The notes beneath the pieces are model-generated. The model was not told the origin of the DNA and ran no database searches. It saw nothing but the letters and a program-made list of their open reading frames with translations. DNA of 64,000 bases, taken from assembly GCA_902791165.1 (NCBI GenBank), contig CADAVB010000010.1, positions 1-64,000 on the forward strand, written 5' to 3'. Below, in pieces: positions 23,306 to 32,648 of the stretch (positions are counted from its first letter, which is position 1; every line of letters begins with the position of its first letter). The position numbers and the translations under genes are program-made. This DNA is from an uncultured Bacteroidia bacterium. Its GTDB lineage: Bacteria > Bacteroidota > Bacteroidia > Bacteroidales > F082.

Positions 23306-26128
23306 ATGCCCGAAATGTCCACCAAATTTGTCCCCAAGCACAAAGGCGACAAAGACCCGAACCCCAAACTGCTGAAATTCTGCGCCAAGGTCACCGACCG
23401 CGTGCCAGGCAAACTAAAAATGACCACCGACGGACCCGAATATTGGGGCTTGGCCTGCATCTTCGAGGACGAGATGGACGCCAAGACCCGCGAGGCCGCG
23501 CTCGACCTGCTGCTTGACGTGGTTTCCAAGAAATTCCTGACCGTGCGCGAACATCGCCCGTATCCGCTTTTGGTGGAGTGGAACCACAAGAAACACTACA
23601 CAGAGACCGACGAGGAGTTTGACGCTTTGTTGGACAAATTGGCCTATTTCGGCCTGTTGGAGTACGACTATGGCGATAAATACACCAAGGACGGCCCCAT
23701 CGCCGGTGCGGGCTTTGAGCGCAAGGACCGCGAGTATTGGGTGCCTCTGTTTGTGCCCGGCTCGGCGGAATACACCAACATGAACGTCGAGCTGATGGAG
23801 CGCCACCCCGAGTTGGCCATGTTCTTCGAACGGATGACATTCCTGCCTTTGGAGAAGGTCACGCCGATGGTGCCGATGGGCGGCGCGGGCATCGGGATGC
23901 ACGTGATTCCCGTCGAGAAGGCCATCTCAATGGAAAACGAAACCGCTGACATTGAGCACATTTCATATTGGCTCAAGCGTTATGAAGGGCATATCGCGGC
24001 GGGCATTTGCTCGTGCCGCTACGGTCGCAAAATGCTGGATGAGGGTTGCGCCGACGATTTCCACGACTGGTGTATTGGCGTGGGCGACATGGCCGACTAT
24101 CTCGTTGAAACCCAACGCGGTCGTGCTGTGAGTTACGAGGAAGCCATGGAGATTCTGAAGAGGGCAGAGGACAACGGCTTCGTCCACCAAGTGACCAACA
24201 TTGACGGCGAAGGCAAGATTTTTGCAATTTGCAACTGCAACGTCAAGATTTGCAATGCTTTGCGCACCTCACAATTGTTCAATACACCTAATTTGTCGCG
24301 CAGTGCCTACGTCGCGAAAGTTGATCCATCGAATTGCGTAGCTTGCGGTCGCTGCGTCGAGTATTGCCCCGCCGGTGCCGTGAGATTGGGCCAGAAACTT
24401 TGTACCAAGCACGGCGAGCAGACCTATCCCAAGCAAGAACTGCCCGATGCCTCGAAATGGGGGCCGCACAAGTGGACCGAGGACTACCGTGACAAGAACC
24501 GCATCAATTGTTACCCGACGGGCACCGCGCCTTGTAAGACGGCCTGTCCAGCGCATATCGCCGTGCAAGGCTACTTGAAAAAGGCCGCCGAAGGCAAATA
24601 CAAAGAGGCCTTGGAGTTGATTAAGCGCGAGAACCCGTTCCCTGCCGTTTGCGGTCGCGTGTGCAACCGCCGCTGCGAGGACGCCTGCACCCGTGGCACC
24701 ATCGACCAGCCCATCGCCATTGACGCGGTGAAGAAGTTCATTGCCGAGCAAGACCTAAAGGCCGAAACGCGCTTCGTGCCCGAAATCGTGTTGGCCTCGA
24801 ACCGTGGCCCATGGAAGGAGAAAATCGCCATCATCGGCGGCGGTCCGGCGGGTTTGAGTTGCGCCTACTATCTCGCCACGATGGGTTACAAGCCCACGGT
24901 GTTCGAGAAGTCGGAGCAGCCAGGCGGAATGTTGCAATACGGTATCCCGTCCTATAAGCTTGACAAAGAGGTGATTAAGGCCGAAATCGACATCATGAGC
25001 GAGATTGGCGTGGAGATTCGCACCAGCGTGGAAGTGGGAAAGGACATCACCATTCAGGAACTGCGTGACCAAGGCTACAAAGGCTTTTATGTGGCCATCG
25101 GCTGCCAAGGCGGCCGTTTGCCAGGCATCACGGGCGAAACTCTAGACGGCACCATCACCGCTATCGATTTCCTCCATGCGGCCAACTGCGGCGACATGAA
25201 GGTTTCGGGTAGGGTAGTGGTAGTTGGTGGCGGCAATGTGGCCATCGATGCGGCTCGCGTGGCCAAACGCAGCGGTGCCTCCGAAGTAATCCTGCTTTCG
25301 TTGGAAACCGAGGACATCATGCCCGCCTCGCCCGAAGAACGCCATGAGGCTCGCGAAGACGGCGTGGTGCTGAATCTCGGCTGGGGACCCAAGGAGGTTT
25401 TGGGCGAGGACAAAGTCACGGGCATTGTGTTCAAGAAATGTACTTCGGTTTATGACGAGGAACAACGTTTCAACCCGCAATACAATGAGAACGAGTTGAT
25501 TACCCTTGAAGCTGACATGGTCATTTTTGCCATCGGTCAGACAGTGATTCTCAAAGACTTGCTGAAAGATACCAAGGTGGAGTTTGTGAAGGGCGTGTAT
25601 CCCGTTGCCGACAAGCTGACCTATCAGACTGCCGAGGACGACATCTTCGTGGGAGGCGACTGCTTCACTGGACCCAAGTTCGCCATTGACGCCATCGCCG
25701 CCGGAAAAGAGGCCGCAGAGAGTCTGCACCGTTACGTTCAGCACGGCCATTTGACCATTGGGCGCAACCGCCGCGACTTCATCGAACTCGACAAGGACGA
25801 CATCACCGTGGAGTCGTACGACAACACCTCAAGGCAGGTGGAAGGCAATGCCCACGACCGCGACCCGTTCAGCGAATATCACCTCACGCTCACCGAAGAG
25901 CAGGTGAAAAAGGAAACGGCCCGATGCCTGAGTTGCGGCGCATCGGTCGTCGATGAGAACCGCTGCATCGGTTGTGGCGTTTGCACCACCAAATGCGCCT
26001 TCGACGCCATCCACCTGCATCGCGAGCATCCCGAAGCCAGCAACATGGTGGTTTCCGAGAAAAAATTTGGCGCGATTTTGCCTTACATGATCAAGCGCGC
26101 TGGAAAAATCGTCTTCAACAAAAAGTAA
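23306..26128 (+). CDS. Large iron-sulfur flavoprotein, GltD-like oxidoreductase with ferredoxin domains
   Basis: 940 residues. Order: N-terminal winged-helix-like region (about 40-120); a Cys-rich region with CSCR (235-238) and CNCNVKIC (about 313-320); a ferredoxin motif with Cys344/347/350/354 (CVACGRCVEYC); the GltD-type [4Fe-4S] domain from CPAHIAVQG (414) to CGRVCNRRCEDAC; FAD loop IIGGGPAGL (about 511); NAD(P) loop VVGGGNVAIDAAR (about 640); and a C-terminal CLSCG...CIGCGVCTTKC ferredoxin. It probably moves electrons between NAD(P)H and ferredoxin or an unknown acceptor. It lies between hypB and hypA, so a link to hydrogen metabolism is likely, but no hydrogenase subunit is present. Confidence 0.75.
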   Translation: MPEMSTKFVPKHKGDKDPNPKLLKFCAKVTDRVPGKLKMTTDGPEYWGLACIFEDEMDAKTREAALDLLLDVVSKKFLTVREHRPYPLLVEWNHKKHYTETDEEFDALLDKLAYFGLLEYDYGDKYTKDGPIAGAGFERKDREYWVPLFVPGSAEYTNMNVELMERHPELAMFFERMTFLPLEKVTPMVPMGGAGIGMHVIPVEKAISMENETADIEHISYWLKRYEGHIAAGICSCRYGRKMLDEGCADDFHDWCIGVGDMADYLVETQRGRAVSYEEAMEILKRAEDNGFVHQVTNIDGEGKIFAICNCNVKICNALRTSQLFNTPNLSRSAYVAKVDPSNCVACGRCVEYCPAGAVRLGQKLCTKHGEQTYPKQELPDASKWGPHKWTEDYRDKNRINCYPTGTAPCKTACPAHIAVQGYLKKAAEGKYKEALELIKRENPFPAVCGRVCNRRCEDACTRGTIDQPIAIDAVKKFIAEQDLKAETRFVPEIVLASNRGPWKEKIAIIGGGPAGLSCAYYLATMGYKPTVFEKSEQPGGMLQYGIPSYKLDKEVIKAEIDIMSEIGVEIRTSVEVGKDITIQELRDQGYKGFYVAIGCQGGRLPGITGETLDGTITAIDFLHAANCGDMKVSGRVVVVGGGNVAIDAARVAKRSGASEVILLSLETEDIMPASPEERHEAREDGVVLNLGWGPKEVLGEDKVTGIVFKKCTSVYDEEQRFNPQYNENELITLEADMVIFAIGQTVILKDLLKDTKVEFVKGVYPVADKLTYQTAEDDIFVGGDCFTGPKFAIDAIAAGKEAAESLHRYVQHGHLTIGRNRRDFIELDKDDITVESYDNTSRQVEGNAHDRDPFSEYHLTLTEEQVKKETARCLSCGASVVDENRCIGCGVCTTKCAFDAIHLHREHPEASNMVVSEKKFGAILPYMIKRAGKIVFNKK

Positions 26129-26133
26129 CAGCC

Positions 26134-26475
26134 ATGCACGAATTGGGAGTGGTTTTTTACATCATCCGTGACGTCAAGGAGGTGGCGGAACAGAACCAAG
26201 TGGAACACGTTTCCTCTGTGGTGATGGACATCGGCGAGGTATCGACAGTGGTGCCACATCTGCTCACCGACTGCTGGCGTTGGGCTGCCGACAAGGAACC
26301 GCTCTTGAAAGACTGCGAGCTGAAAATCAATACAATAGAAGCCGTTTCGTACTGCGGCGATTGCCAACAGGAGTACGAAACGGTGAAATTTGGAAAAGAT
26401 TGCCCTTTCTGCAACAGCCACAACACATGGCTTCAGCGGGGCAACGAAGTGGAAATCAATAGTATAGTTGTGTAA
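26134..26475 (+). CDS. hypA: Nickel metallochaperone HypA
   Basis: 113 residues from the ATG at 26134, chosen because the product starts with the invariant MHE (His2 is the nickel ligand). The zinc site is Cys74, Cys77, Cys90 and Cys93 (CGDC...CPFC), at the usual positions. It starts 5 bases after the flavoprotein stop, so the three genes form one operon. It works with HypB to load nickel. Confidence 0.93.
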   Translation: MHELGVVFYIIRDVKEVAEQNQVEHVSSVVMDIGEVSTVVPHLLTDCWRWAADKEPLLKDCELKINTIEAVSYCGDCQQEYETVKFGKDCPFCNSHNTWLQRGNEVEINSIVV

Positions 26476-26485
26476 TCCAAGATTC

Positions 26486-26515
26486 TTAATTCATAATTCA
26501 TAATTCATAATTCAA
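26486..26515. repeat. Tandem TAATTCA heptamers
   Basis: Four units of (T)AATTCA(TA) in direct tandem lie immediately upstream of the membrane protein at 26522. No ribosome-binding sequence is seen between the repeat and the ATG. Confidence 0.75.
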
Positions 26516-26521
26516 TTTTAT

Positions 26522-26884
26522 ATGGCTTGTTTTGTAGTACCTTTAGCACAAGCGGCGGTCACGAGTGCCATCCGCAAATCCAATGAAAAAAACAACCGAA
26601 GCGAACATTCGGCTTTTGCACGCCATCTGCCAGCTTTGGAGAAGATGCTTTGGGGCGGCTCGGTGATGTTGATCGTCGATCACGTCATCAACGGCGAACT
26701 CACTTGGCGTTTCCCGTTCTTCACCGCTTTGGAAACCGCTGGCGGTGCCTCTGTAATGCTTAAAGAAATGCTTACAGTAGGCATTCCTATGTCACTGGTA
26801 ATCACAGCAGTATGGGCGGTATATGCCTTGATAAAAGAGCATCGCAAAAACTTCAAACTGACAACTAATCAACTAAACAACTAA
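26522..26884 (+). CDS. Small membrane protein (120 aa)
   Basis: At least two hydrophobic segments are visible (about residues 43-58, KMLWGGSVMLIVDHVI, and 84-105, VGIPMSLVITAVWAVYALI), with a basic N-terminal region (RKSNEKNNRSEHSAFARHL) and a charged C-terminus. I do not recognise a family. It follows hypA by 46 bases and precedes a larger membrane protein by 20 bases, so the two are probably cotranscribed and may act together. Confidence 0.6.
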   Translation: MACFVVPLAQAAVTSAIRKSNEKNNRSEHSAFARHLPALEKMLWGGSVMLIVDHVINGELTWRFPFFTALETAGGASVMLKEMLTVGIPMSLVITAVWAVYALIKEHRKNFKLTTNQLNN

Positions 26885-26904
26885 ACAACTTAAAATTAAC
26901 AATT

Positions 26905-27996
26905 ATGTTTTTCCAAGTGTATGGGGCTAATGCCCTCTCGCAATGGGGAATGATGTTCGTCGTCCTCATCGGTCTTATTCTTTTGAATGAGTTTGCCCGC
27001 CGCACCAAGTTCGGTGGCATCTTCACCTTTTTGATTGTCCCGTTGGCACTCACGGCCTATTTCGTGTCCATCGCCATCGGAGTACGCTCCGGGTCCCAAT
27101 GGGCTTTGAACAACCAGACCCATCTTTACATGAACGGCTGGTTCCATTATGCAAAGCTTTATGCGGCCACAGCAGGCTGCATCGGCTTTATGATGATCAA
27201 GTACAAATGGGGCATCGGTGCCAAGCATTGGTTCAAGCCTTTCCCGTTCATCATCGTGGCCATCAACATTCTCATCGCCTGTGCCTCCGACTTTGAGAGT
27301 GCCATTATGGGATGGAACAAATGGTGGCTCTCGAGTGAAGGCGTGTGGCTCTATGGCGGCTGGCACAACGTGATGAACGGCCTCGCCGGCATCATCAACA
27401 TCTTCTGTATGACCGCATGGTGGAACGTTTACGCATCTAAGGACAAGAAAGACATGATTTGGGCCGACATGACCTGGGTCTATATCGTCATTTACGACAT
27501 CTGGAACTTCGCCTACACCTACAACTGCCTGCCCACGCATTCGTGGTACTGCGGCGTCGCTCTGCTGCTCGCCCCGACCATCGCGGCATTGCTGTGGAAT
27601 CGTGGCGGCTGGATCCAGAACCGTGCCAACACCTTGGCCATCTGGTGTATGTTCGCCCAAGTTTTCCCGCTTTTCCAAGAGACCTTGAAAGACGGCAGAC
27701 AATGGTTCAGCTGGGCCACGCTTCCAGTGCAATATCCCAACGGCGTTGATACCGTAAAGGAACTCTACGAAGTTGCTGGCGGTGCTGCTGCCGAAGTGGG
27801 CACCACAGTAACCACCGTGGCCGCCAACCCGACCATGATGACCTTCATCAGCGCTTTGGCCTTGATTACCAACATTATCGCTATCGTTTACATCATCAGC
27901 GTTTCCAAAAAGCGCCACATCAACCCGTACAAGGAAGATGTCTTCATCAACCAGAAGTACTACAAGGATGCCATGGCCCGCGCCGATGTCGATTGA
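26905..27996 (+). CDS. Multi-pass membrane protein, DUF5692-like
   Basis: 363 residues with about nine hydrophobic segments, many Trp/Tyr at the interfaces (SQWALNNQTHLYMNGWFHYA, GVWLYGGWHNVMNGL, DIWNFAYTYNCLP) and a soluble, basic C-terminus. It resembles the family of integral membrane proteins called DUF5692, whose function is unknown. It is the last gene before a terminator, in the operon that starts at hypB. The family name is from memory of its pattern and should be checked. Confidence 0.6.
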   Translation: MFFQVYGANALSQWGMMFVVLIGLILLNEFARRTKFGGIFTFLIVPLALTAYFVSIAIGVRSGSQWALNNQTHLYMNGWFHYAKLYAATAGCIGFMMIKYKWGIGAKHWFKPFPFIIVAINILIACASDFESAIMGWNKWWLSSEGVWLYGGWHNVMNGLAGIINIFCMTAWWNVYASKDKKDMIWADMTWVYIVIYDIWNFAYTYNCLPTHSWYCGVALLLAPTIAALLWNRGGWIQNRANTLAIWCMFAQVFPLFQETLKDGRQWFSWATLPVQYPNGVDTVKELYEVAGGAAAEVGTTVTTVAANPTMMTFISALALITNIIAIVYIISVSKKRHINPYKEDVFINQKYYKDAMARADVD

Positions 27997-28015
27997 TAGA
28001 AACTCACCCAAAACA

Positions 28016-28055
28016 GGGAAGGACCCAACCGCCAAAGTTGGGCCCTTCTTTATTT
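28016..28055 (+). terminator. Intrinsic terminator after the hypB-hypA operon
   Basis: GAAGGACCCAAC (28018-28029) pairs with GTTGGGCCCTTC (28037-28048), one mismatch, 7-base loop, followed by a T-rich TTTATTTAT tract. Confidence 0.85.
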
Positions 28056-28077
28056 ATAGAATATGCCTTAACTTTTG

Positions 28078-28109
28078 TTGCCTGAATTGAAGAAAAATCA
28101 TTATCTTTG
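28078..28109 (+). promoter_or_regulatory. Promoter of parC
   Basis: TTG at 28078-28080 (in TTTTGTTG) and TATCTTTG at 28102-28109, 21 bases apart. The expected transcription start is near 28116, giving a very short leader before the ATG at 28130. Confidence 0.65.
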
Positions 28110-28129
28110 CACCCGTTTGAAAACTCAAA

Positions 28130-30877
28130 ATGGAAATCGAAGACAATTTGGAAAACGAATCCCTTGACGAACAGTCAGTGGATGAAGGTTTTGAGAATGT
28201 GCAAGATGCTCAGGCTCAAGAGGATGGACATCATGTCATTCCTTTGAAAGGCATGTTCGAGAACTGGTTTCTCGACTATGCCTCGTATGTCATCCTTGAA
28301 CGTGCCGTGCCCGCCATTGAGGACGGTTTGAAGCCCGTGCAGCGACGCATTCTGCACTCGATGGACGAACTCGACGACGGTCGCTTCAACAAGGTGGCCA
28401 ACATCGTGGGTAACACGATGAAATACCACCCGCATGGCGACGCCTCCATCGGTGACGCGCTTGTGCAACTTGCTCAGAAAGACCTGCTTATGGATATGCA
28501 GGGCAACTTTGGTAACATCCTAACTGGCGATGATGCCGCCGCTCCGCGTTACATCGAGGCGCGACTGTCGAAGTTCGCTAAAGAGGTCGTTTTCAACCAT
28601 AAAACCACCGATTGGACGCGCTCCTACGACAACCGCAACGATGAGCCTGTGTCGCTTCCAGTGAAATTCCCGCTGCTGCTGGCACAAGGCACCGAAGGCA
28701 TTGCCGTGGGTTTGGCTTCCAAGTTTCTTCCGCACAATTTCAACGAATTGATTGACGCTTCCGTAGCCTACCTTCGCGACGAGCCTTTCACGCTCTATCC
28801 CGATTTCCCGACGGGCGGCCTGATGGACGTTACGAACTACAACGACGGTTTGCGCGGCGGCAAGGTGCGCATCCGTGCAAGAATCAGCCAACAAGACAAG
28901 AAAACACTCGTAATCAGTGAGATACCTTACGGAACTACCACTGGCGGCGTTATCGACAGCATCGTGAAATGTAACGACAAGGGCAAAATCAAAATCAAGA
29001 AAATCGACGACAACACCGCCGAGCAGTGCGAAATTGTCATTTACTTGAATCCTGGCGTGTCGCCCGACCAAACCATCGATGCACTTTATGCCTTCACCGA
29101 TTGCGAGGTGTCGATTTCGCCCAATGCCTGCGTCATCGTAAACCAGCATCCAGCCTTCCTCGGCGTGAGCGAAATCCTGAAACTCAGCACAGACCGCACG
29201 ATGGAACTCCTGAGCCTCGAACTGCGCATTTTGCTCGACGAGTTGGCCAACAGCTGGCATTGGTTGTCGTTGGAGAAAATTTTCTTCGAGAAAGGTATTT
29301 ATAAGGAACTGGAAAACAAGGACTACGCCACTTGGGACGACCAACTGACAGGCATCGAGCGCCGTTTCGACAAGTACCGCAAACTGCTCAAACGCGAGAT
29401 TACCCGCGAGGATGTGGAGAAGCTTTGCGAAAAACCCGTGCGCAAGATTTCCAAGTTCGACATCAAAAAAGCTGACGAGCAAATTGCTGATATTGAGAAA
29501 CGTATGGAAGAGGCGCAGTACCACCTCGACCATATCGTGGACTACACCATCGACTATTTTTTGCGCATTAAGGAGAAATATGGCGAAGGTCGCGAGCGCA
29601 AGACCGAAATCCGCAACTTCGACAACATTTCCGCCGTGGCCGTGGCCGCCAACAACGAGAAACTTTATGTCAACAAGGAAGAAGGTTTCGTGTGCACTGG
29701 CGAAGGCCTGAAACGCGAAAAAAACAAGGAGGCATACGAATACGTTTGCGACTGCTCTGACATGGACGACATTATTGTTTTTCACGAAGATGGCAAGTAC
29801 GCAGTGGTTAAGTTGCAGCCGAAACTCTTTGTGGGACAGAAAATTATCCATGTCGATGTGTTCCACAAGAACGACGACCGTACGACTTACAACGCCGTGT
29901 ATCGTGACGGCAAGAACGGCGCGCCGCATTACGTGAAACGTTTTGCGGTAAAGGGCGTCACCCGCGACAAGGAATACGACCTCACGCAAGGCGTTACAGG
30001 ATCGAAGGTGCGCTATTTCTCCTCGAATCCCAATGGCGAGGCCGAAATCATCAAGGTTACGCTGGTGTTGTTCAACAAGAAACAAAAAACGGTGGACTAC
30101 AATTTCGCCGACCTGATGGTGAAGGGGCGTGCCTCGCGCGGCAACCTGCTGACCAAATACGAGGTGAAAGAAATCAAAAAGAGTGGGGAAGGCGTATCGA
30201 CCCTCAATGCACGCGACATCTGGTATGACGACACCGTGCGCCGTATCAACGCCGACAAGCGCGGACAATACCTTGGCGCCTTCCAAGGTGAGGACAAGAT
30301 TCTGCAAATCTTCGCCAACGGCGAGTTTAAGATTTCGGGCTTTGACCTCAGCACCCATTTCGATGACGATATGGTGGAAATCCGCAAGTTCGACGCGGAC
30401 GAAGTGTTCTCCGTGGTCTATATCGAAGGCGAAACACAGAAAATGTATCTGAAGCGTTTTAACATTGAAACCGACACCAAACTGAACACCCGTTTTTCTT
30501 TCATCGGAGAGCATCCCGATGCCAAATATCTTGGCGCGAGCACCGACGACCTGCCTCGACTACTGCTCAGCTACAAGGTGAGCGACGCGGGCAACAGCTT
30601 CCCCGACGACGAAATCAACGTGGAGGAATTTATTGGTGTCAAGAGTTTCAAGGCGAAAGGCAAACGTTTATCAACCAGAGAGATAGACAGCTGGCAATTC
30701 CTTGAACCGTTCCAGCCCGAACCGACCGCCGAAGCGATTGAAGAACCCGTTGAAACGGAAGACGAAACGGAAGTAAAGGAAGAAAAAATAGTTGTCAATC
30801 CCGCCGACGTGCCGTTGGAGATTGTCGAACCTAAGGGCGACGGCGTACAGATGGATTTGTTTGGAGGTGAAGTGTGA
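28130..30877 (+). CDS. parC: DNA topoisomerase IV subunit A
   Basis: 915 residues. A type IIA topoisomerase breakage-reunion subunit: DGLKPVQRRIL and the HPHGDASIGDALV region, and the catalytic tyrosine Tyr141 in AAPRYIEARL. An acidic N-terminal tail of about 35 residues and an acidic C-terminus are present. The C-terminal domain has no obvious GyrA box, which favours ParC over GyrA, and the ParE-type gene lies at 51764-53640 in this window. It decatenates daughter chromosomes with ParE. Confidence 0.85.
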   Translation: MEIEDNLENESLDEQSVDEGFENVQDAQAQEDGHHVIPLKGMFENWFLDYASYVILERAVPAIEDGLKPVQRRILHSMDELDDGRFNKVANIVGNTMKYHPHGDASIGDALVQLAQKDLLMDMQGNFGNILTGDDAAAPRYIEARLSKFAKEVVFNHKTTDWTRSYDNRNDEPVSLPVKFPLLLAQGTEGIAVGLASKFLPHNFNELIDASVAYLRDEPFTLYPDFPTGGLMDVTNYNDGLRGGKVRIRARISQQDKKTLVISEIPYGTTTGGVIDSIVKCNDKGKIKIKKIDDNTAEQCEIVIYLNPGVSPDQTIDALYAFTDCEVSISPNACVIVNQHPAFLGVSEILKLSTDRTMELLSLELRILLDELANSWHWLSLEKIFFEKGIYKELENKDYATWDDQLTGIERRFDKYRKLLKREITREDVEKLCEKPVRKISKFDIKKADEQIADIEKRMEEAQYHLDHIVDYTIDYFLRIKEKYGEGRERKTEIRNFDNISAVAVAANNEKLYVNKEEGFVCTGEGLKREKNKEAYEYVCDCSDMDDIIVFHEDGKYAVVKLQPKLFVGQKIIHVDVFHKNDDRTTYNAVYRDGKNGAPHYVKRFAVKGVTRDKEYDLTQGVTGSKVRYFSSNPNGEAEIIKVTLVLFNKKQKTVDYNFADLMVKGRASRGNLLTKYEVKEIKKSGEGVSTLNARDIWYDDTVRRINADKRGQYLGAFQGEDKILQIFANGEFKISGFDLSTHFDDDMVEIRKFDADEVFSVVYIEGETQKMYLKRFNIETDTKLNTRFSFIGEHPDAKYLGASTDDLPRLLLSYKVSDAGNSFPDDEINVEEFIGVKSFKAKGKRLSTREIDSWQFLEPFQPEPTAEAIEEPVETEDETEVKEEKIVVNPADVPLEIVEPKGDGVQMDLFGGEV

Positions 30878-31653
30878 TGAAGAAGTTGTTTTTCATAGGA
30901 TTACTGTTCGTTTTGGCACTAACAAGCTGTCAAACAGAACTGAAATTGGCTAAGAACTTTGTGGCGGAGCAGTCCAACACCCGCGTGGCGGTCTATTTCC
31001 CTGAAAAGGCCGATGTGAAAGTGGAATACAATACCCAATACCAAATGCAAACGGAAGTGCTTCAAGGATTTAGCCAAGATTTGTTTTTGGATGTCCTTTA
31101 TGGTGCCTATGCCGATGAGTTGCGAGCCTACGGTCTGGATGTATATGTGCCAGAAAATGCTGACAATGTGCAGGTTGATTCTGTGCATTGGCTTGTCATG
31201 CTTTCACGGATGGAGATTTCGGGGCGTATTACGGAATATGAGGACTTTCTTTTTAGCGATACCGACGAGTTTAGTTACAAGCATCCGCTGAATACGGTCA
31301 ATGTGGCCTCGTGGTTCGAAATCAACGATGGCGAATGGAAACCCGTGCAGTTTTGCGAGCACAACCTCATCGACGGTTTCGACTCAAAGACTGATTTTTC
31401 GTTTTGGACAACGAAATTTGACTATACCTATACCATTGACACACTGCAACTTGAAGATGTTTACAATTATGCGGTGTATCTTGGGAAGCTTTATGCCGGT
31501 TATACTTATGATTACATGATGAACAGTTATGTCGGCGAAGAACTGAAGAAACGAAACTATGCCTACCAGTTGCTGCTGCGCTATGATCCGTTTTACAAGA
31601 AACTGCGTTATGCTGGAGAAAACGATGGGTTCATCAGTCTAGACAATCCGTAA
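30877..31653 (+). CDS. Lipoprotein of unknown function (258 aa)
   Basis: The ATG shares its first base with the last base of the parC stop. SPII signal MKKLFFIGLLFVLALTSC, Cys18. The mature part is rich in Tyr, Asp and Glu, without a recognised domain (segments VAEQSNTRVAVYFPEKADVK and YGLDVYVPENADNVQVDSVH, then a Tyr-rich YAVYLGKLYAGYTYDYMM). The overlap with parC suggests coupled translation, although a functional link is not evident. A bidirectional terminator follows. Confidence 0.75.
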   Translation: MKKLFFIGLLFVLALTSCQTELKLAKNFVAEQSNTRVAVYFPEKADVKVEYNTQYQMQTEVLQGFSQDLFLDVLYGAYADELRAYGLDVYVPENADNVQVDSVHWLVMLSRMEISGRITEYEDFLFSDTDEFSYKHPLNTVNVASWFEINDGEWKPVQFCEHNLIDGFDSKTDFSFWTTKFDYTYTIDTLQLEDVYNYAVYLGKLYAGYTYDYMMNSYVGEELKKRNYAYQLLLRYDPFYKKLRYAGENDGFISLDNP

Positions 31654-31673
31654 TACTTATATAAACATCCAAT

Positions 31674-31710
31674 AAAAAAACCTCTCCGTTTGGAGAGGCT
31701 TTTTTGTTTT
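31674..31710. terminator. Bidirectional terminator
   Basis: CCTCTCC (31681-31687), GTTT loop, GGAGAGG (31692-31698), with seven A before and six T after. It serves the lipoprotein gene on + and rpoD on -. Confidence 0.9.
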
Positions 31711-32574
31711 TTAACCGAGATAACTCTTCAGGATTTTGCTTCGGCTGGTGTGTTTCAACCGGCGGATGGCCTTTTCCTTGATTTGGCGCACGCGCTCGCG
31801 CGTCAGGTCGAATTTTTCTCCAATCTCTTCCAAGGTCATCGGATGGCTGCCGTTCAGCCCGAAATACAGGCGGACGACATCCTGCTCCCGCTGCGTCAGG
31901 GTGGAGATGGCTCGGTCGATTTCCTTGCGTAACGACTCGTACAGAAGTTCGGTCTCAGGCGTCGGGGCTTCCTCGCTCTTCAGCACGTCATACATGGTGT
32001 TGTCCTCGTCTTGGATGAGGGGCGCGTCCATGCTGATGTGGCGTCCGGCGTTCTTCATCGACTCCTTCACCTCTTGCTCCGTGATTTCTAAGACTTCGGC
32101 AATCTCCTCTGCATTGGGTTCGCGCTCAAATTCTTGCTCTAACTTGGCGTAAGTTTTGTTGATTTTGTTGATGGAACCGATTTTGTTCAGAGGGAGTCGG
32201 ACAATGCGCGATTGTTCGGCCAAAGCCTGAAGGATGGACTGACGAATCCACCACACGGCGTAGGAGATGAACTTGAAACCTCTGGTTTCGTCGAAACGTT
32301 GTGCGGCTTTGATCAGACCCAAGTTGCCTTCGTTGATTAAGTCGGGAAGACTGAGGCCTTGGTTCTGATACTGTTTTGCTACGGAGACTACAAAGCGCAA
32401 GTTGGCCTTGGTGAGTTTTTCCAATGCGATCTTGTCGCCTTGCTTGATACGTTGGGCCAATTCGACCTCTTCTTCAGCCGAAATCAACTCAACCTTACCA
32501 ATCTCTTGCAGGTACTTGTCCAAGGAAGCGGTTTCCCTATTCGTTACCTGCTTCGTAATCTTTAACTGCCTCAT
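31711..32574 (-). CDS. rpoD: Primary RNA polymerase sigma factor
   Basis: 287 residues, the compact form typical of Bacteroidota (no region 1.1, no long spacer). Region 1.2 ([17 protein letters not shown]), region 2 ([20 protein letters not shown], then [20 protein letters not shown] and [11 protein letters not shown]), region 3 and region 4.2 ([20 protein letters not shown]) are all intact. It recognises the TTTG/TAnnTTTG promoters seen through the window. It lies downstream of pnp on the same strand. Confidence 0.95.
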   Translation of the reverse strand: MRQLKITKQVTNRETASLDKYLQEIGKVELISAEEEVELAQRIKQGDKIALEKLTKANLRFVVSVAKQYQNQGLSLPDLINEGNLGLIKAAQRFDETRGFKFISYAVWWIRQSILQALAEQSRIVRLPLNKIGSINKINKTYAKLEQEFEREPNAEEIAEVLEITEQEVKESMKNAGRHISMDAPLIQDEDNTMYDVLKSEEAPTPETELLYESLRKEIDRAISTLTQREQDVVRLYFGLNGSHPMTLEEIGEKFDLTRERVRQIKEKAIRRLKHTSRSKILKSYLG

Positions 32575-32606
32575 TTAGTTTTGTTTAGTTCTTTTTAATA
32601 TGGTTT

Positions 32607-32636
32607 GTTGTTGGCGGACAATCGCCCGCCAACAAC
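32607..32636. other. Strong hairpin between pnp and rpoD
   Basis: GTTGTTGGCGG (32607-32617) pairs perfectly with CCGCCAACAAC (32626-32636). The T-run (GTTTCTTTTTTTT) lies on the + strand side, so as an intrinsic terminator it would work for transcription toward pnp, not for pnp itself. On the - strand it has no U-tract and may stabilise the pnp 3' end. Confidence 0.6.
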
Positions 32637-32648
32637 GTTTCTTTTTTT

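Noticed and set aside
28520..30514. 664-codon open frame on the - strand opposite parC
   Set aside because: Same reason: codon-bias shadow with no recognisable domain.
32607..32636. Terminator of pnp
   Set aside because: The U-tract is on the wrong side for - strand transcription, so it is listed only as a hairpin.
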